This document shows positions 1 to 9,622 of a stretch of 64,000 nucleotides of DNA, piece after piece (the first letter of the stretch is position 1; each line of letters opens with the position of its first letter). Source of the DNA: Cantharellus purpuraceus (taxonomy: Eukaryota; Basidiomycota; Agaricomycetes; Cantharellales; Hydnaceae). The translations under genes and the position numbers were made by a program. The stretch spans positions 1,364,001-1,428,000 of the forward strand of contig JALBUN010000048.1 of assembly GCA_025174535.1 (NCBI GenBank), in the 5' to 3' direction. Under the pieces are notes generated by a model that was not told the DNA's origin, did not search any database, and worked only from the letters and a program-made list of their open reading frames with translations.

Positions 1-332
1 ATCCGTCCCCATTGGACTCAGACATACTCATGTAAGGCTGTCAGCCTCAGAGACCCATCACCGGAGTAATTATTATTAGATTTCAAAATATGTATTTAAG
101 TTGCCTGACTGGGGACTTCATTCCCCAGTTTGAATATCGAATCACGCCTAGTTCCTAAGTCTGATCCTAACTCTCTAAGTCATACTCTGTCTCTGAAATC
201 TCGGACACCAGTATTAGTGAGGGTGCAGCACATAAGCTGAAGCCAAGTCCGTTCCGACCCCCACAACGTACTCTGACTCCGATGAAACCTCTGACCCAAT
301 CTCCAACCCCCAATCAGACCTAGTGCGTAACA
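1..332 (+). mobile_element. LTR-A fragment (chromovirus LTR), cut by window start
   Basis: This is the right part of a long terminal repeat of family A. It ends in GCGTAACA at 332 and matches the 3' LTR at 11,629-12,168 along its whole length. It carries the family's hairpin (ACTGGGGA at 108-115 and TCCCCAGT at 122-129). The left end lies outside the window. After its end there is no primer-binding site or gag; instead an inverted piece of another LTR (LTR-C) follows, so this is a rearrangement junction rather than an intact 5' LTR. Confidence 0.75.
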
Positions 333-827
333 TCACATGACTATGAATCTACAGGGTTGGATTGTCTGTCAATAGTCCTGCCATTAGTGCTCTTGTTTAA
401 GTAACTAGTGTGTACTGCCTTTGCAGAGCATTAGAAGCTTGAACTTGTGTGAAGCAGTTGCTAGACTACTTCACACATTGCTGTTACCCGCTTCAGAGTG
501 TCACTGGTTGAATGGTTGGATTCATCCACCTACTTCCTTTAGCCTCTAAGTGCATTCCCCTCATTTTGGAATATCTGGACCCCTAAGTGTCTGTGAACTC
601 TAGACTCTGGAAGTCTTATTCATTTCTTGCTGCTAAGAAACATATTACTTTTCTGCGTATAGTCTGCATTGGCCAATACAAAGGATTGTAACCAAAGTAC
701 AAACATTAAATCGTTTCTGGAGTTGTGCTGCAGCAGGGTTTGATATTCTTCTCAGCTGTTCATTCACGGAATTGTGGTGATTTAGAGTTTGCCCTAACAC
801 CATAATTTTGTGGGTTCCAAAACAGAA
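333..827 (-). mobile_element. LTR-C, 5' part, inverted
   Basis: Read on the minus strand from 827, this segment starts TGTTTTGG and runs about 495 bp. Roughly 340 bp of it is nearly the reverse complement of 1,549-1,890. The TGTTTTGG start lies directly against chromovirus gag sequence (828 onward). The other end of the same LTR family (CCCATACA at 4,411) lies directly against the continuing gag sequence at 4,412. I infer an insertion of LTR-C into gag, with bases around CCTTC/CCTTT at the two junctions as an eroded duplication. The left boundary at 332/333 is a rearrangement breakpoint. Confidence 0.6.
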
Positions 828-1198
828 GGTGACCTTCACCCAATTGGATGTGAATTCATCAGGGCGGTCATGGAAATTCAACTGGCATTGCACCAAGAAT
901 GGCTGGAGCTTGCATGGATCAGAGCCATCGAATGGATCGGGTTCCCAGACCTTGGTCCGAGACTTAGGGGCTTGTGGGGTACAGATGCTGCTGGCGAGCA
1001 GGGAGATGGCTTGTGCCAGATTCAGGGAGGGTGGAGTGTCGTCTTCTTCATTGACGGCCTCTATGTGGTCTGTCAGCTCTTTGACAACCTCAGGGATGGT
1101 GTCGATGCTGGGAGCAGGCACCTTGACGGTTTGTGCACGTTTGGAATTGGCAGTAGATCGTGGCATTGGTAGGAGTGAGTATGGCAGTTTGAATATAC
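828..1198 (-). pseudogene. Chromovirus gag, N-terminal part (inverted)
   Basis: The minus strand encodes the start of a Ty3/gypsy Gag: an ATG at 1,166, a linker rich in Pro/Thr/Ser, then the motif WEPDPFDGSDPCKLQPFL and a segment ending NWVKVTF at about 828. The matching continuation (FAMSYLKGTTLDYFEP) is on the plus strand at 4,412. The Gag is therefore split by the LTR-C insertion and its first part has been inverted. The LTR-A copy at 1,199-1,546 precedes it in the same orientation, as expected for 5' LTR, leader and gag. The assignment rests on the typical fungal Gag pattern and on its fit to the downstream half. It cannot make a complete Gag. Confidence 0.7.
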
Positions 1199-1546
1199 TG
1201 TTATGCACTAGGTCCAATTGGGGGTTGGAAGTTGGGTTAGAGATTGGGTTGGAGGTTGGGTTGGAGTTGGAGAGGGAATCAGGGTATGTCATGGGGGTCG
1301 GAACAGACTTGGCTTCAGCTTATGTGCTGCACCCTCACTAATACTGGTGTCCAAGATTTCAGAGACAGAGTACGACTTAGATAGTTAGGATCGGACTTAG
1401 GAACTAGGTGTGATTCAATATTCGAACTGGGGAATGAAGTCCCCAGTTGGGCAACTTAAATACATATTTGAAATCTAATAATAATTACTCCAGTGATGGG
1501 TCTCTGAGGCCGACAGCCTTACATGAGTATGTCCGAGTCTGATGGG
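1199..1546 (-). mobile_element. LTR-A, 3' part, inverted
   Basis: On the minus strand this reads from inside LTR-A to its end (...GCATAACA at 1,199) and then into the gag leader. It is the displaced 5' LTR of the chromovirus. It is truncated at 1,546, where it abuts an internal position of LTR-C. It retains the family hairpin near 1,430-1,455. Confidence 0.7.
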
Positions 1547-2823
1547 GATGATCTGTTGTAATGGTCAATGCAGACGATATGCAGAAAGGTAATACGTTTC
1601 TTAGCAGCAAGAAATGAATAAGACTTCCAGAGTCTAGAGTTCACGGACACTTAGGGGTCCAGATATTCCAAAAAGAGGGGAATGCACTTAGAGGCTAGAG
1701 GAAGTAGGTGGATGAATCCGACTGTCCAACCAGTGACACTCTGAAGCGGGTAACAGCAATGTGTGAAGTAGTCTAGCAACTGCTTCACACAAGTTCAAGA
1801 TCCTAATGCTCTGCAAAGGCAGTACACACTAGTTACTTAAACAAGAGCACTAATGGCAGGACTATCGACAGACAATCTCACCCTGTAGATTTGTAGTCAC
1901 GCGAGGTAGATACTACACTCATGCCCAAAGCAGGACAATCACTACTTCGAGTGCAATCGAATACAGTTACACAACTGTAAGCAACCCTTGAACTGGACAA
2001 TCAACAGTTACTGAGATATAGAGGATGACACTGTATGTCACTCTAGTCACACTGATGTGCAAATGATGGGGTAGAAATGGTTATTTATTCAGAGGCAGAA
2101 TGGGCTCCTTTTATATTGTATTTACAGGAGCTGACTAATACTACTGGAAACTTCTACCTATTAATAGATGGAAACTACTGGAAGCTAGTGGAATATGTGA
2201 GAAGGGGGTGGAAGCCTCCTAGCCAATGAGCTGCTTGGATTTGCTCTGACTCATGGCATGAGTCATGGATGGAGTCATAGTATGAGTAATCACAGGAGTC
2301 ATGGTATGAGTCATGGAAGGAGTCATAGCATAAGTCATGGCAGGAGTCATTGCATGAGTCACCATTACTCAAATAACTTGGTCAATACTTCGTTTCCCAG
2401 GCTGATTAGCACAGCTATGGGTAGGCACAGCTTCTATTGAACTCTCCACTGAAAATGGAGTCAGGAGGTGCAGTGGTTGCGAAGATATTGAGCATTTACT
2501 GGCAGTGGTGACCAGATTGAGTCGGAGATTGAAATGAGTCATGTGATTGAAAATGAGTCAGTTGTCCGGGTGACTCCGGCTGACATCTGCGAAGGTTTGT
2601 GGGTCCATGTGGGTCCCAAAACTTCGCCCAGCAGAACAATAAGTTTGTAGACTCATTTCTGCATGGAAAATTCCCGAAAAAATATGAAAAAATAGAGAAT
2701 ATTTGAATGGCCCTGAATCAAGAGAAAGCAGCACATATATGCTGATATTTTAAGGCCATGAAGTGAAATTGTACAGTTTTGGGACTTTAAACAAGATCTT
2801 TTAAGGGAAAACCAGTTCCCATA
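1547..2823 (+). mobile_element. LTR-C copy 1 (5'-truncated)
   Basis: A plus-strand copy of LTR-C begins at an internal position and ends CCCATACA at about 2,823. The part from about 1,768 onward is repeated, with divergence, at 2,824-4,411, where the same order of blocks is seen (a block around TCTAGCAACTGCTTCACAC, then AT-rich pieces, then CTGCATGGA and the terminal GTTCCCATACA). No protein-coding capacity was recognised. The 12-bp repeat array at 2,247-2,361 is unique to this copy. Confidence 0.55.
2247..2361 (+). repeat. 12-bp minisatellite with TGA(G/C)TCA sites
   Basis: About nine degenerate 12-bp units built on GAGTCATGG. Perfect TGAGTCA heptamers occur at 2,259, 2,307 and 2,355, exactly 48 bp apart, and TGACTCA at 2,247. 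Two more TGAGTCA sites lie at 2,535 and 2,554. TGA(G/C)TCA is the AP-1/Gcn4 bZIP core. The array sits inside LTR-C copy 1 and is absent from the equivalent part of copy 2. A short open frame through it (His-Ser-rich) is a by-product of the repeat. Confidence 0.75.
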
Positions 2824-4411
2824 CAGTCTAGCAACTGCTTCACACAAGTTCAAGCTTCTAATGCTCTGCAAAGGCAGTACACACTAGTTACTTAAACAAG
2901 AGCACTAATGGCAGGACTATTGACAGACAATCCAACCCTGTAGATTCATAGTCACGTGAGGCAGATACTACACTCATGCCCAAAGCAGGAATATCACTAC
3001 TTCGAGTGCAATCAAGTACAGTTACAACTGTAAAAGATCCTTGAACTGGTAATCAACAGCTGAGATAGAGGATGACACTGTATGTCACTCTAGTCACACT
3101 GGTGTGCAGAAGATGGGTAGAATATGTTGAATATGTTACTATTTCAGAGGCAGAATGACCTGCTTATATATTTCTTCCACCTTCCACAACCTTCCAGTAG
3201 TTTCCATCTATTAATAGGTAGAATATTCCAGAACCATTAGTCAGCCCCTGTAAATACAAGCCAATCACAGGTTCTGATCACTGCACTAACACTGATCAGG
3301 AGCTGAATAATGGTTCTGGAATGTTCTATCTAATAATAGAAGGAAACAGCTAGAATGTTATGGAAAGGGGTAGAATATTCCAAGGCAATCACCTGATCTG
3401 ATCCCTGAACTAGGCACTGATCAGGCAAAAAGAAGGGTATCCACCCTGTTTTCTGCACTGGTTTGGACAGCCATGGATAGCCACATCTCAGGTGATGATC
3501 TCCATGGAAAATAGTGCCCTGAGAGGCTGTGGTTGTCAAGTTACAGAATATTTATTGATCAGAGACATCTGAGCTTGAATTCAGGCCAAATGCCTGGTCC
3601 AAAGGTGGAGAGCCAGCTGTGCAAAGGTATGTGGGTCCACAACTGTAGACGCTTGTTTGGAATCATGTCAGTATACAATATTCTGATGTATAGGAGATAT
3701 ACATCAGGATTTCAATGATACATAAAGCCAGGGAGTTACAATTTGGATATCTTAAAAGATTTCGGATGTGTGAAATTTTCATAAATATAAACATATATTC
3801 TATATTTTAATAAACTTTAAAAGATGAGATATTTGGTTGAGATGAACATAATCATTTACATGGATATAATAGGAATGTATATATTAATATAATTGGTATT
3901 ATATAGGGTATTTAGATATACAAATACCAGGTGGGGATTAAAGATAGTTCAAATTATGTTACAAGTATTGTATAAGAAAGAATCAATGATATTTGGATGT
4001 TCCTTCAAGAGAGTTGCCACCACTAAATGGGGAAAAAACAATTATTTTTGAGAATTATGCCAAAATATCACAATATGTTTTAATCTAGTATATTGTGTAA
4101 AATTTGAGAATCATGTTGAAATATGAAAATAAGTTTGAATTGAAGTGTATTGTATAAAATTTGAGGAAAATAGGTTGTATATACGTATTTGTTGTATTTC
4201 TGAACAAGCGTCGTAGCACAGCAGAAATAAATCATTCTGGGCCAAGTTCTGCATGGAATATTCCTGAAAAAATATGGAAAAATAGAGAATATTTGAATAA
4301 GTCCATTCCAGGCACAAGCACCAAATATATGCTGATATTTAGGAATGGAAAAGCAAAGTATAGCACATTGGTGCTGCATAAATAGGATTTGATAGGGAAA
4401 GGCGGTTCCCA
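2824..4411 (+). mobile_element. LTR-C copy 2, carrying a MITE
   Basis: This second 5'-truncated LTR-C copy follows directly after copy 1 and ends CCCATACA at 4,411. After removing the 565-bp MITE and its 3-bp duplication it is about 1,020 bp, close to the equivalent part of copy 1 (about 1,056 bp). Its end abuts chromovirus gag in frame with the inverted N-terminal half, which marks the insertion site. Confidence 0.55.
3648..4212 (-). mobile_element. MITE copy 1, 565 bp, TSD GTA
   Basis: A non-coding, AT-rich element bounded by inverted repeats GACGCTTGTTT (3,648) and GAACAAGCGTC (4,202-4,212). The flanks are GTA at 3,645-3,647 and 4,213-4,215, giving a 3-bp target duplication. A second copy of exactly 565 bp and about 98% identity by eye lies in opposite orientation at 14,000-14,564. 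Neither encodes a transposase; the open frames inside are short and meaningless. The superfamily is unsettled: a 3-bp duplication fits CACTA-like or PIF/Harbinger-like elements, but the termini match neither classic consensus. Confidence 0.85.
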
Positions 4412-5220
4412 TACACCTTTGCCATGTCCTATCTCAAGGGCACCACACTGGACTACTTCGAGCCAGCACTCATGCATGACTCCGATGACCCAATATGGTC
4501 AGAAGACTACTCTGACTTCATCTCTGAACTTCGGACCAATTTCAGTCCTTACAACCCCAAGGCCGATGCTGAGAATGAACTTGATTGACTTTGGATGAAG
4601 GAAAATCACAAAATCACAAAATACATTGTGAGTTTCCAGCAGCTAGCCCCGAACGTCCAATGGGGCGACACCACACTCCGATGCCAATTTTATGTTGGTC
4701 TCCCATCCTGCATCAAGGACGAGATATCATGTGTCGGTAAGCTGGATTGGTAAACCTTCATAAGCTCACCCAATCCATTGACACCTGTTATTGGGAACAT
4801 CAATCGGAGGTCTCCTGTGAAAATTTGGCTAACAACAAATTGGACAAATCATCGGACAAGACCCCAAAGTCCAACAAGGGGTCCGATAAGAAGACCATCA
4901 CCAACTCAGGCCAGAAGTCAAACACTGGTAACACCGCCGGTTCCGGTTCTGGTCAGAACAACTCTGGAACCAGCAATAACTCCGGAGCTTGCAAGAGCAC
5001 TCCGGACCTCTCCACCAAGCTGGGGAAGGATGGAAAACTTACCCAGCAGGAATGCCAGCGCTGCATGGACAACAACCTCTGTCTGTTCTGCAGAAAACCT
5101 GGCCACCAAGCCAAGGATTGCAACAAGGCAACCTTGTCAGCAGCAAAGGCAAAAGGCCATGCCGCCAATGCCACGACAGACAAGCCCAATGTCAAGGCAA
5201 CAGACCCAAAAAAAATAGTA
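4412..5220 (+). pseudogene. Chromovirus gag, C-terminal part with CCHC knuckle
   Basis: This is the continuation of Gag from FAMSYLKGTTLDYFEP through the capsid-like region (TKYIVSFQQLAPNVQWGD) to a nucleocapsid zinc knuckle, CLFCRKPGHQAKDC (CX2CX4HX4C, about 5,089-5,130). An in-frame TGA at 4,586 stands where the family has Arg (NELD-R-L). A frameshift near 4,745 moves the frame before HKLTQSID. The low-complexity Ser/Thr/Lys linker precedes the knuckle. Non-functional as read. Confidence 0.8.
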
Positions 5221-5289
5221 AGCAGTCCTCTAGCCTCCATACAGGCTGAGGGCTGCATTGGTACTCCCTGTGCAACAAATGAGGTCCAC

Positions 5290-8200
5290 CTGAATGCATC
5301 CACTCTTTCCCACTCCCACTCCCTCACCCTCCTCGTCTACTCCGACTCCATCCCCAATACCACTATCCAAGCATTAATTGACTCCAGTTCTACTCACTGT
5401 TTCCTTGATTCCTCTTTTTCCGATTTACATAAACTCCATACATACACCATAACTCCAATATCACTCTGATTTTTTGGCACTACTAATGCTGTTATTTCAT
5501 GAGCTATAGATCTGTCTATCCGTTTTTCTGTTGGAGAAATCCAGAACCTTACATTCTATGTTACTCCGCTTGACTCCAGCTGTTCTGTGGTTCTCAGACA
5601 TAATTGGCTCACCTGCTACAATCTGTTGATTGACTGGGCATTGGGCCATATCACATTCTGTTCTCCAGTGCAGGCTGTGTCATTCCCAACGTCACCAGCA
5701 ACTTTAGGTGTAAAATTATCTTCCACCTCTGCTGACTCCACTCAGATAGATACTCTGTCTACCCCTCCATCTATATCAATGGTGGATGCTATGGTCTTTG
5801 CCAGACTAAGCAAACTGGATGGCTCTCACACGTTCCAGGTTCACCTCTCCGATCCAATGTTCCTTGCCGTCCGTTCCATCCGATCAACTCCACCAGACCT
5901 ATCTATGGTTCCTAAGGAGTATCGTGAGTTCACCGACATGTTCAGCAAGTCTAAAGCCGACTTCCTAGCGGAACACCAACCATACAATCTCAAAATTGAG
6001 TTGGATGACAACTCCACCCCTCCACTTGGCCCTATCTACTTGCTATCCCAAAAAGAGCTACTGGCTCTCCGAACATTTATAGACAAGAACTTGGCCACAG
6101 GCTTCATCTGCCCATCCCTATCCCCCCATGGAGCTCCAGTCCTATTTGTCCGCAAAAAGGATGGATCACTCCATCTATGCATCGACTTCCATGGACTTAA
6201 CAAGATCACCAAGAAAGACCGATACCCAATACCCTGCACCCTGGACTTGGTTGAGAGCCCACAAAAGGCTAAGATCTATTCCAAAATAGATCTCCAACAT
6301 GCCTACCATCTAGTCTGCATCTGAGAAGGCAATGAGTGGAAAACAACTTTCCGCACTCAATATGGATCTTTGTGTCATGCCCTTCAGACTAACCAATGCT
6401 CTGGCCACCTTCCAGAGGTTCATGAATGATACCTTCACTGACCTCCTCGATGTGACCATCCTTGTTTACTTAGATGACATTTTGGTATATTTGGATAATA
6501 AAGAAGAGCATTGGACACATGTCCAAGAAGTACTCCGACATCTCTGAAAACATGGCCTCTTTGCCCGCGCCAACAAATGTGAATTCCACTCCGACTCAGT
6601 CAAGTATCTAGGCTATATCCTCTCCCCAGCAGGACTGACAATGTCCGATGACAAAATCAAAGCCATACAGGAATGGCCGGAACCCTGGAAAGTCAAAGAT
6701 GTACAGTCCTTCCTGGGGTTCGCCAACTTCTACCACCACTTCATTTACAGCTACTCTGTTATTACCATTCCACTCACCTGACTTACTAGGAAGGGTACCC
6801 AATGGAATTTCACTGACAAATGTAGACAGAGCTTTGAGACCTTGAAGAAGGCCTTTACTTCCACTCCGATACTGACTCATTGGGTTCCTATCCTATTAGA
6901 GACCGATGCCTCCAACTATGCACTTGCTGTGATCCTGTCCATCATCCAGAGAGATGATGGACAAGTCCATCCAATCACTTTTCACTCACATACATTTATG
7001 CCCCCCGAACTAAACTATGATGTCCATGACAAAGAGCTCCTTGCCATATATGAAGCCTTCCAGATATGGAGACACTACCTCAAAGGCCCCTCCGATCCAG
7101 TGGATGTCATAACGGACCACAAGAACTTGGAATACTTCTCCACAATGAAACTACTCACCCAGAGACAAGTCCAATGGTCCGAATACCTGTCTCAGTTCAA
7201 CCTTGTTATCCGTTTCCATCCTGGTTGACTCAGAGCAAAGCCCAATGCATTAACTAGATGCTGGGACATCTACCCTAAAGAGGGGAGTAGCGACTATGCC
7301 ACTGTAAACCCACACAACTTTCGCCCTGTGTTCACTAATGAGCAGCTGGCATTGTCCCTACAAGCATCCACCCTCATGACTCCCACCCTCCAAGCTGTCA
7401 CCATTATGGATATCGACCAACTCCGCTGCAACATCCACTCATCAATCCAATCTGATCCTGTTGCAGTTAAACACTTGGATAACCCTTCTGATCTGAAGTG
7501 GTCACTTGACCCCAAAGGACACCTCCAACACAACGACTGAATATACATCCCCAATGCCAATGGTCTCTGACTCTGAGTTTTGCAGTATTATCATGATCAC
7601 CTGATCTCCAGCCATTTTGGGCAAAACCGCACACAAGGGTTAATCCGATGAGACTACATATGGCCAAAAATGTGAGAATACATTCAACACTACTGTAACT
7701 CTTGTACCACCTGTATGCGCTCAAAATCGCAAAGGCACAAACCCTATGGAACGCTTAAGCAACTTCCAGTCCTGGAGCAACCATGGAACTCCATCTCCAT
7801 GGATTTCATAGAGAAACTTCCTCCATCGCTTGGATATGACACCATACTTGTGATTGTCAACAGGTTCACTAAACAGTCACTATTCATTCCAACGCATGAC
7901 ACCATCACCTCTGCCTCACTAGCTAAGTTGTTCATTCTCCATGTATTCTCTAAACATGGAGTCCCATCACATGTCACATCTGATCAGGGCTCGGAGTTCA
8001 TGTCCTCCTTCTTCCACACATTAGGAAAGGCTCTCAACATGAAGCTTCATTTCACCTCCAGATACCATCCCAAAGGAGACGGACAAACAGAACAAATGAA
8101 TCAGTCCCTGGAACAATACCCCTGAGTCTATTGTAACTATCAACAAGACAACTGGGCTGACCTACTTCCAATTGCAGAGTTTGCCTACAACAATGCTCCA

Positions 8201-8592
8201 AATGCAACTACTGGTGTCTCTCTGTTCTTTGCTAATAAAGGCTACCATCCAAACATCTCTGTCCACCCCGAGAAGGAACTCACCTCCACCAAAGCCTGCC
8301 AATTCATAACCAACCTTGATCAACTACACCAACATCTCCGAGAAACCATCTCCGATGCCCAGAAACAATACCAAGTCTCTGCGGACTGACGCCACATTCT
8401 GGCTCCAGACCTACAGCTTGGAGACAAAGTATTTGTCAAGGCCAAACACTTCTGGACCACCTGTCCATCAAAGAAACTCTCCAAGAAATACTTAGGTCCT
8501 TATGAGGTCATTGCTCATGCAGGCAGCAGGTCCTTCACCCTCTGCCTCCCTGACCACTTCTGAGCAGTTCACCCAGTCTTCCATATATCACC
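5290..8592 (+). pseudogene. Ty3/gypsy chromovirus pol: protease, RT, RNase H, integrase
   Basis: Domain order is protease (ALIDSSSTHCFLDS near 5,370, with the catalytic DSG changed to DSS), then reverse transcriptase (GLNKITKKDRYPIP near 6,195; [10 protein letters not shown] near 6,465 keeps the YxDD site). RNase H follows (PILLETDASNYALAV near 6,890; HDKELLAI near 7,025). Last is integrase, with zinc Cys pair CNSCTTC near 7,700 and the core MDFIEKL, SDQGSEF and QTEQMNQSLEQ (8,085-8,115). In-frame TGA stops occur at 5,467, 5,500, 6,322, 6,545, 6,779, 7,226, 7,538, 7,568, 7,574, 7,649, 7,673, 8,123, 8,387 and 8,561. A small deletion near 6,370 removes the residues before VMPF and shifts the frame. 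The frame is broken again by LTR-B at 8,593. Order RT before integrase is diagnostic of gypsy. Confidence 0.92.
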
Positions 8593-9207
8593 TGTTACAT
8601 CCTGTAACACCAAGTCCAATCTCCAGATCTCCATCTCCATCTCCCACTCCATCCCCTCTTACTCCACCTCTGTCAACTCCACCTCCGTTAACCCCAAACT
8701 CCATTATTGTTTCCCTTATTTTATAAGTCATTTCTACTTATGGGTTACAACAATCATATTGCTTAGTGTCAGTTCAGACTTGAGTCCAAACTCCGAACTC
8801 CTTTCTGTGTTGTATTCCATATCCATCTTATTGTTCTATTGTTTTAGTCTTATCATTCAATTCTCTACATACTTATACAGGCTACTTCTTGTATGTTACA
8901 GTAGTTTGTATATCGACTAAGATTTGCCTCATCATCTTCTCGGTTGCTAGCTTCTTGACAAGTACCTTCTTGACAAGTCGAACTCAGGATCCTTGATCCA
9001 ACTCTGTACCTCCGACTCCGAAATATTGGACCAACGATCTGAGGGGGCGCAACACACAAGTTGAAGCCAAGTCCACTCAATCCGACTCAATAGTTATTGC
9101 TCAATACTGTCTCCAGTTGAACTGGAACAGTAAAGTCCTTTCCCCTTATTCACCAGCATCCGAACTCTGGCTACTCCATTGAACCTCCAGTATATCAGCC
9201 CTTAACA
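8593..9207 (+). mobile_element. Solo LTR-B in chromovirus pol
   Basis: A 615-bp insertion starts TGTTACATCC and ends CTTAACA. It separates the end of the integrase (LPDHF-AVHPVFHIS) from the chromodomain coding region. It matches 13,777-15,458 once the nested insert there is removed. The flanking pentamers (TCACC and GAACC) match only partly, so the duplication is eroded or the ends are one or two bases off. No internal region of this family is in the window. Confidence 0.75.
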
Positions 9208-9489
9208 GAACCTGCTACTACAAATGAGATCTCTGGTCAAACGCAACCTCTGCCACCTCCGATCATCATTGAAGGAGATAACAAATATGAGATATCTGAG
9301 ATCCTGGACTCAAAGATTGATCATCGGTACAAGTGCAAGCTCCAGTACCTAGTCAAATGGACTGGATATGAAGGCACTGATGAAGAGTCCTCATGGATCT
9401 CCACATCCAAACTTGATCACGCATCTGAATACATCTCCGATTTTCACTCTGCTTATCCAGACAAACCTGGCCCTCTTATGAATCTTTAA
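9208..9489 (+). pseudogene. Chromodomain at pol C-terminus
   Basis: After LTR-B the coding frame resumes with a Pro-rich linker and a chromodomain: KYEISEILDSKI, LQYLVKWTGYEGTDEESSW and an acidic/aromatic C-terminal helix, ending with TAA at 9,487. The aromatic-cage pattern (Y, W, W) is visible. In chromoviruses this domain sits at the end of integrase and is known to steer insertion towards marked chromatin. Here it is separated from integrase by LTR-B. Confidence 0.88.
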
Positions 9490-9622
9490 GTTCCATTACT
9501 GACACTAATTCTATTATTTTGCATCATCATTTTATTACAAGTCTACCCAACCTCCAAAAGAATCTCACTCCACCCCATTATTCTCCGCTCTGAAATATTA
9601 CAATCAAATCATTTTCATTTTT

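Noticed and set aside
2258..2440. His/Ser-repeat ORF
   Set aside because: It follows from the 12-bp repeat inside an LTR; no start context or family.
4080..4477. ORFs across the MITE end as a possible transposase
   Set aside because: They are short, cross the element boundary, and lack any catalytic motif.
4586..8563. Possible reassignment of TGA to a sense codon in the element
   Set aside because: Host genes in the window end with TGA (HGH1, CDC48, LRR gene) and the element also has frameshifts and missing parts, so mutation is the simpler reading.
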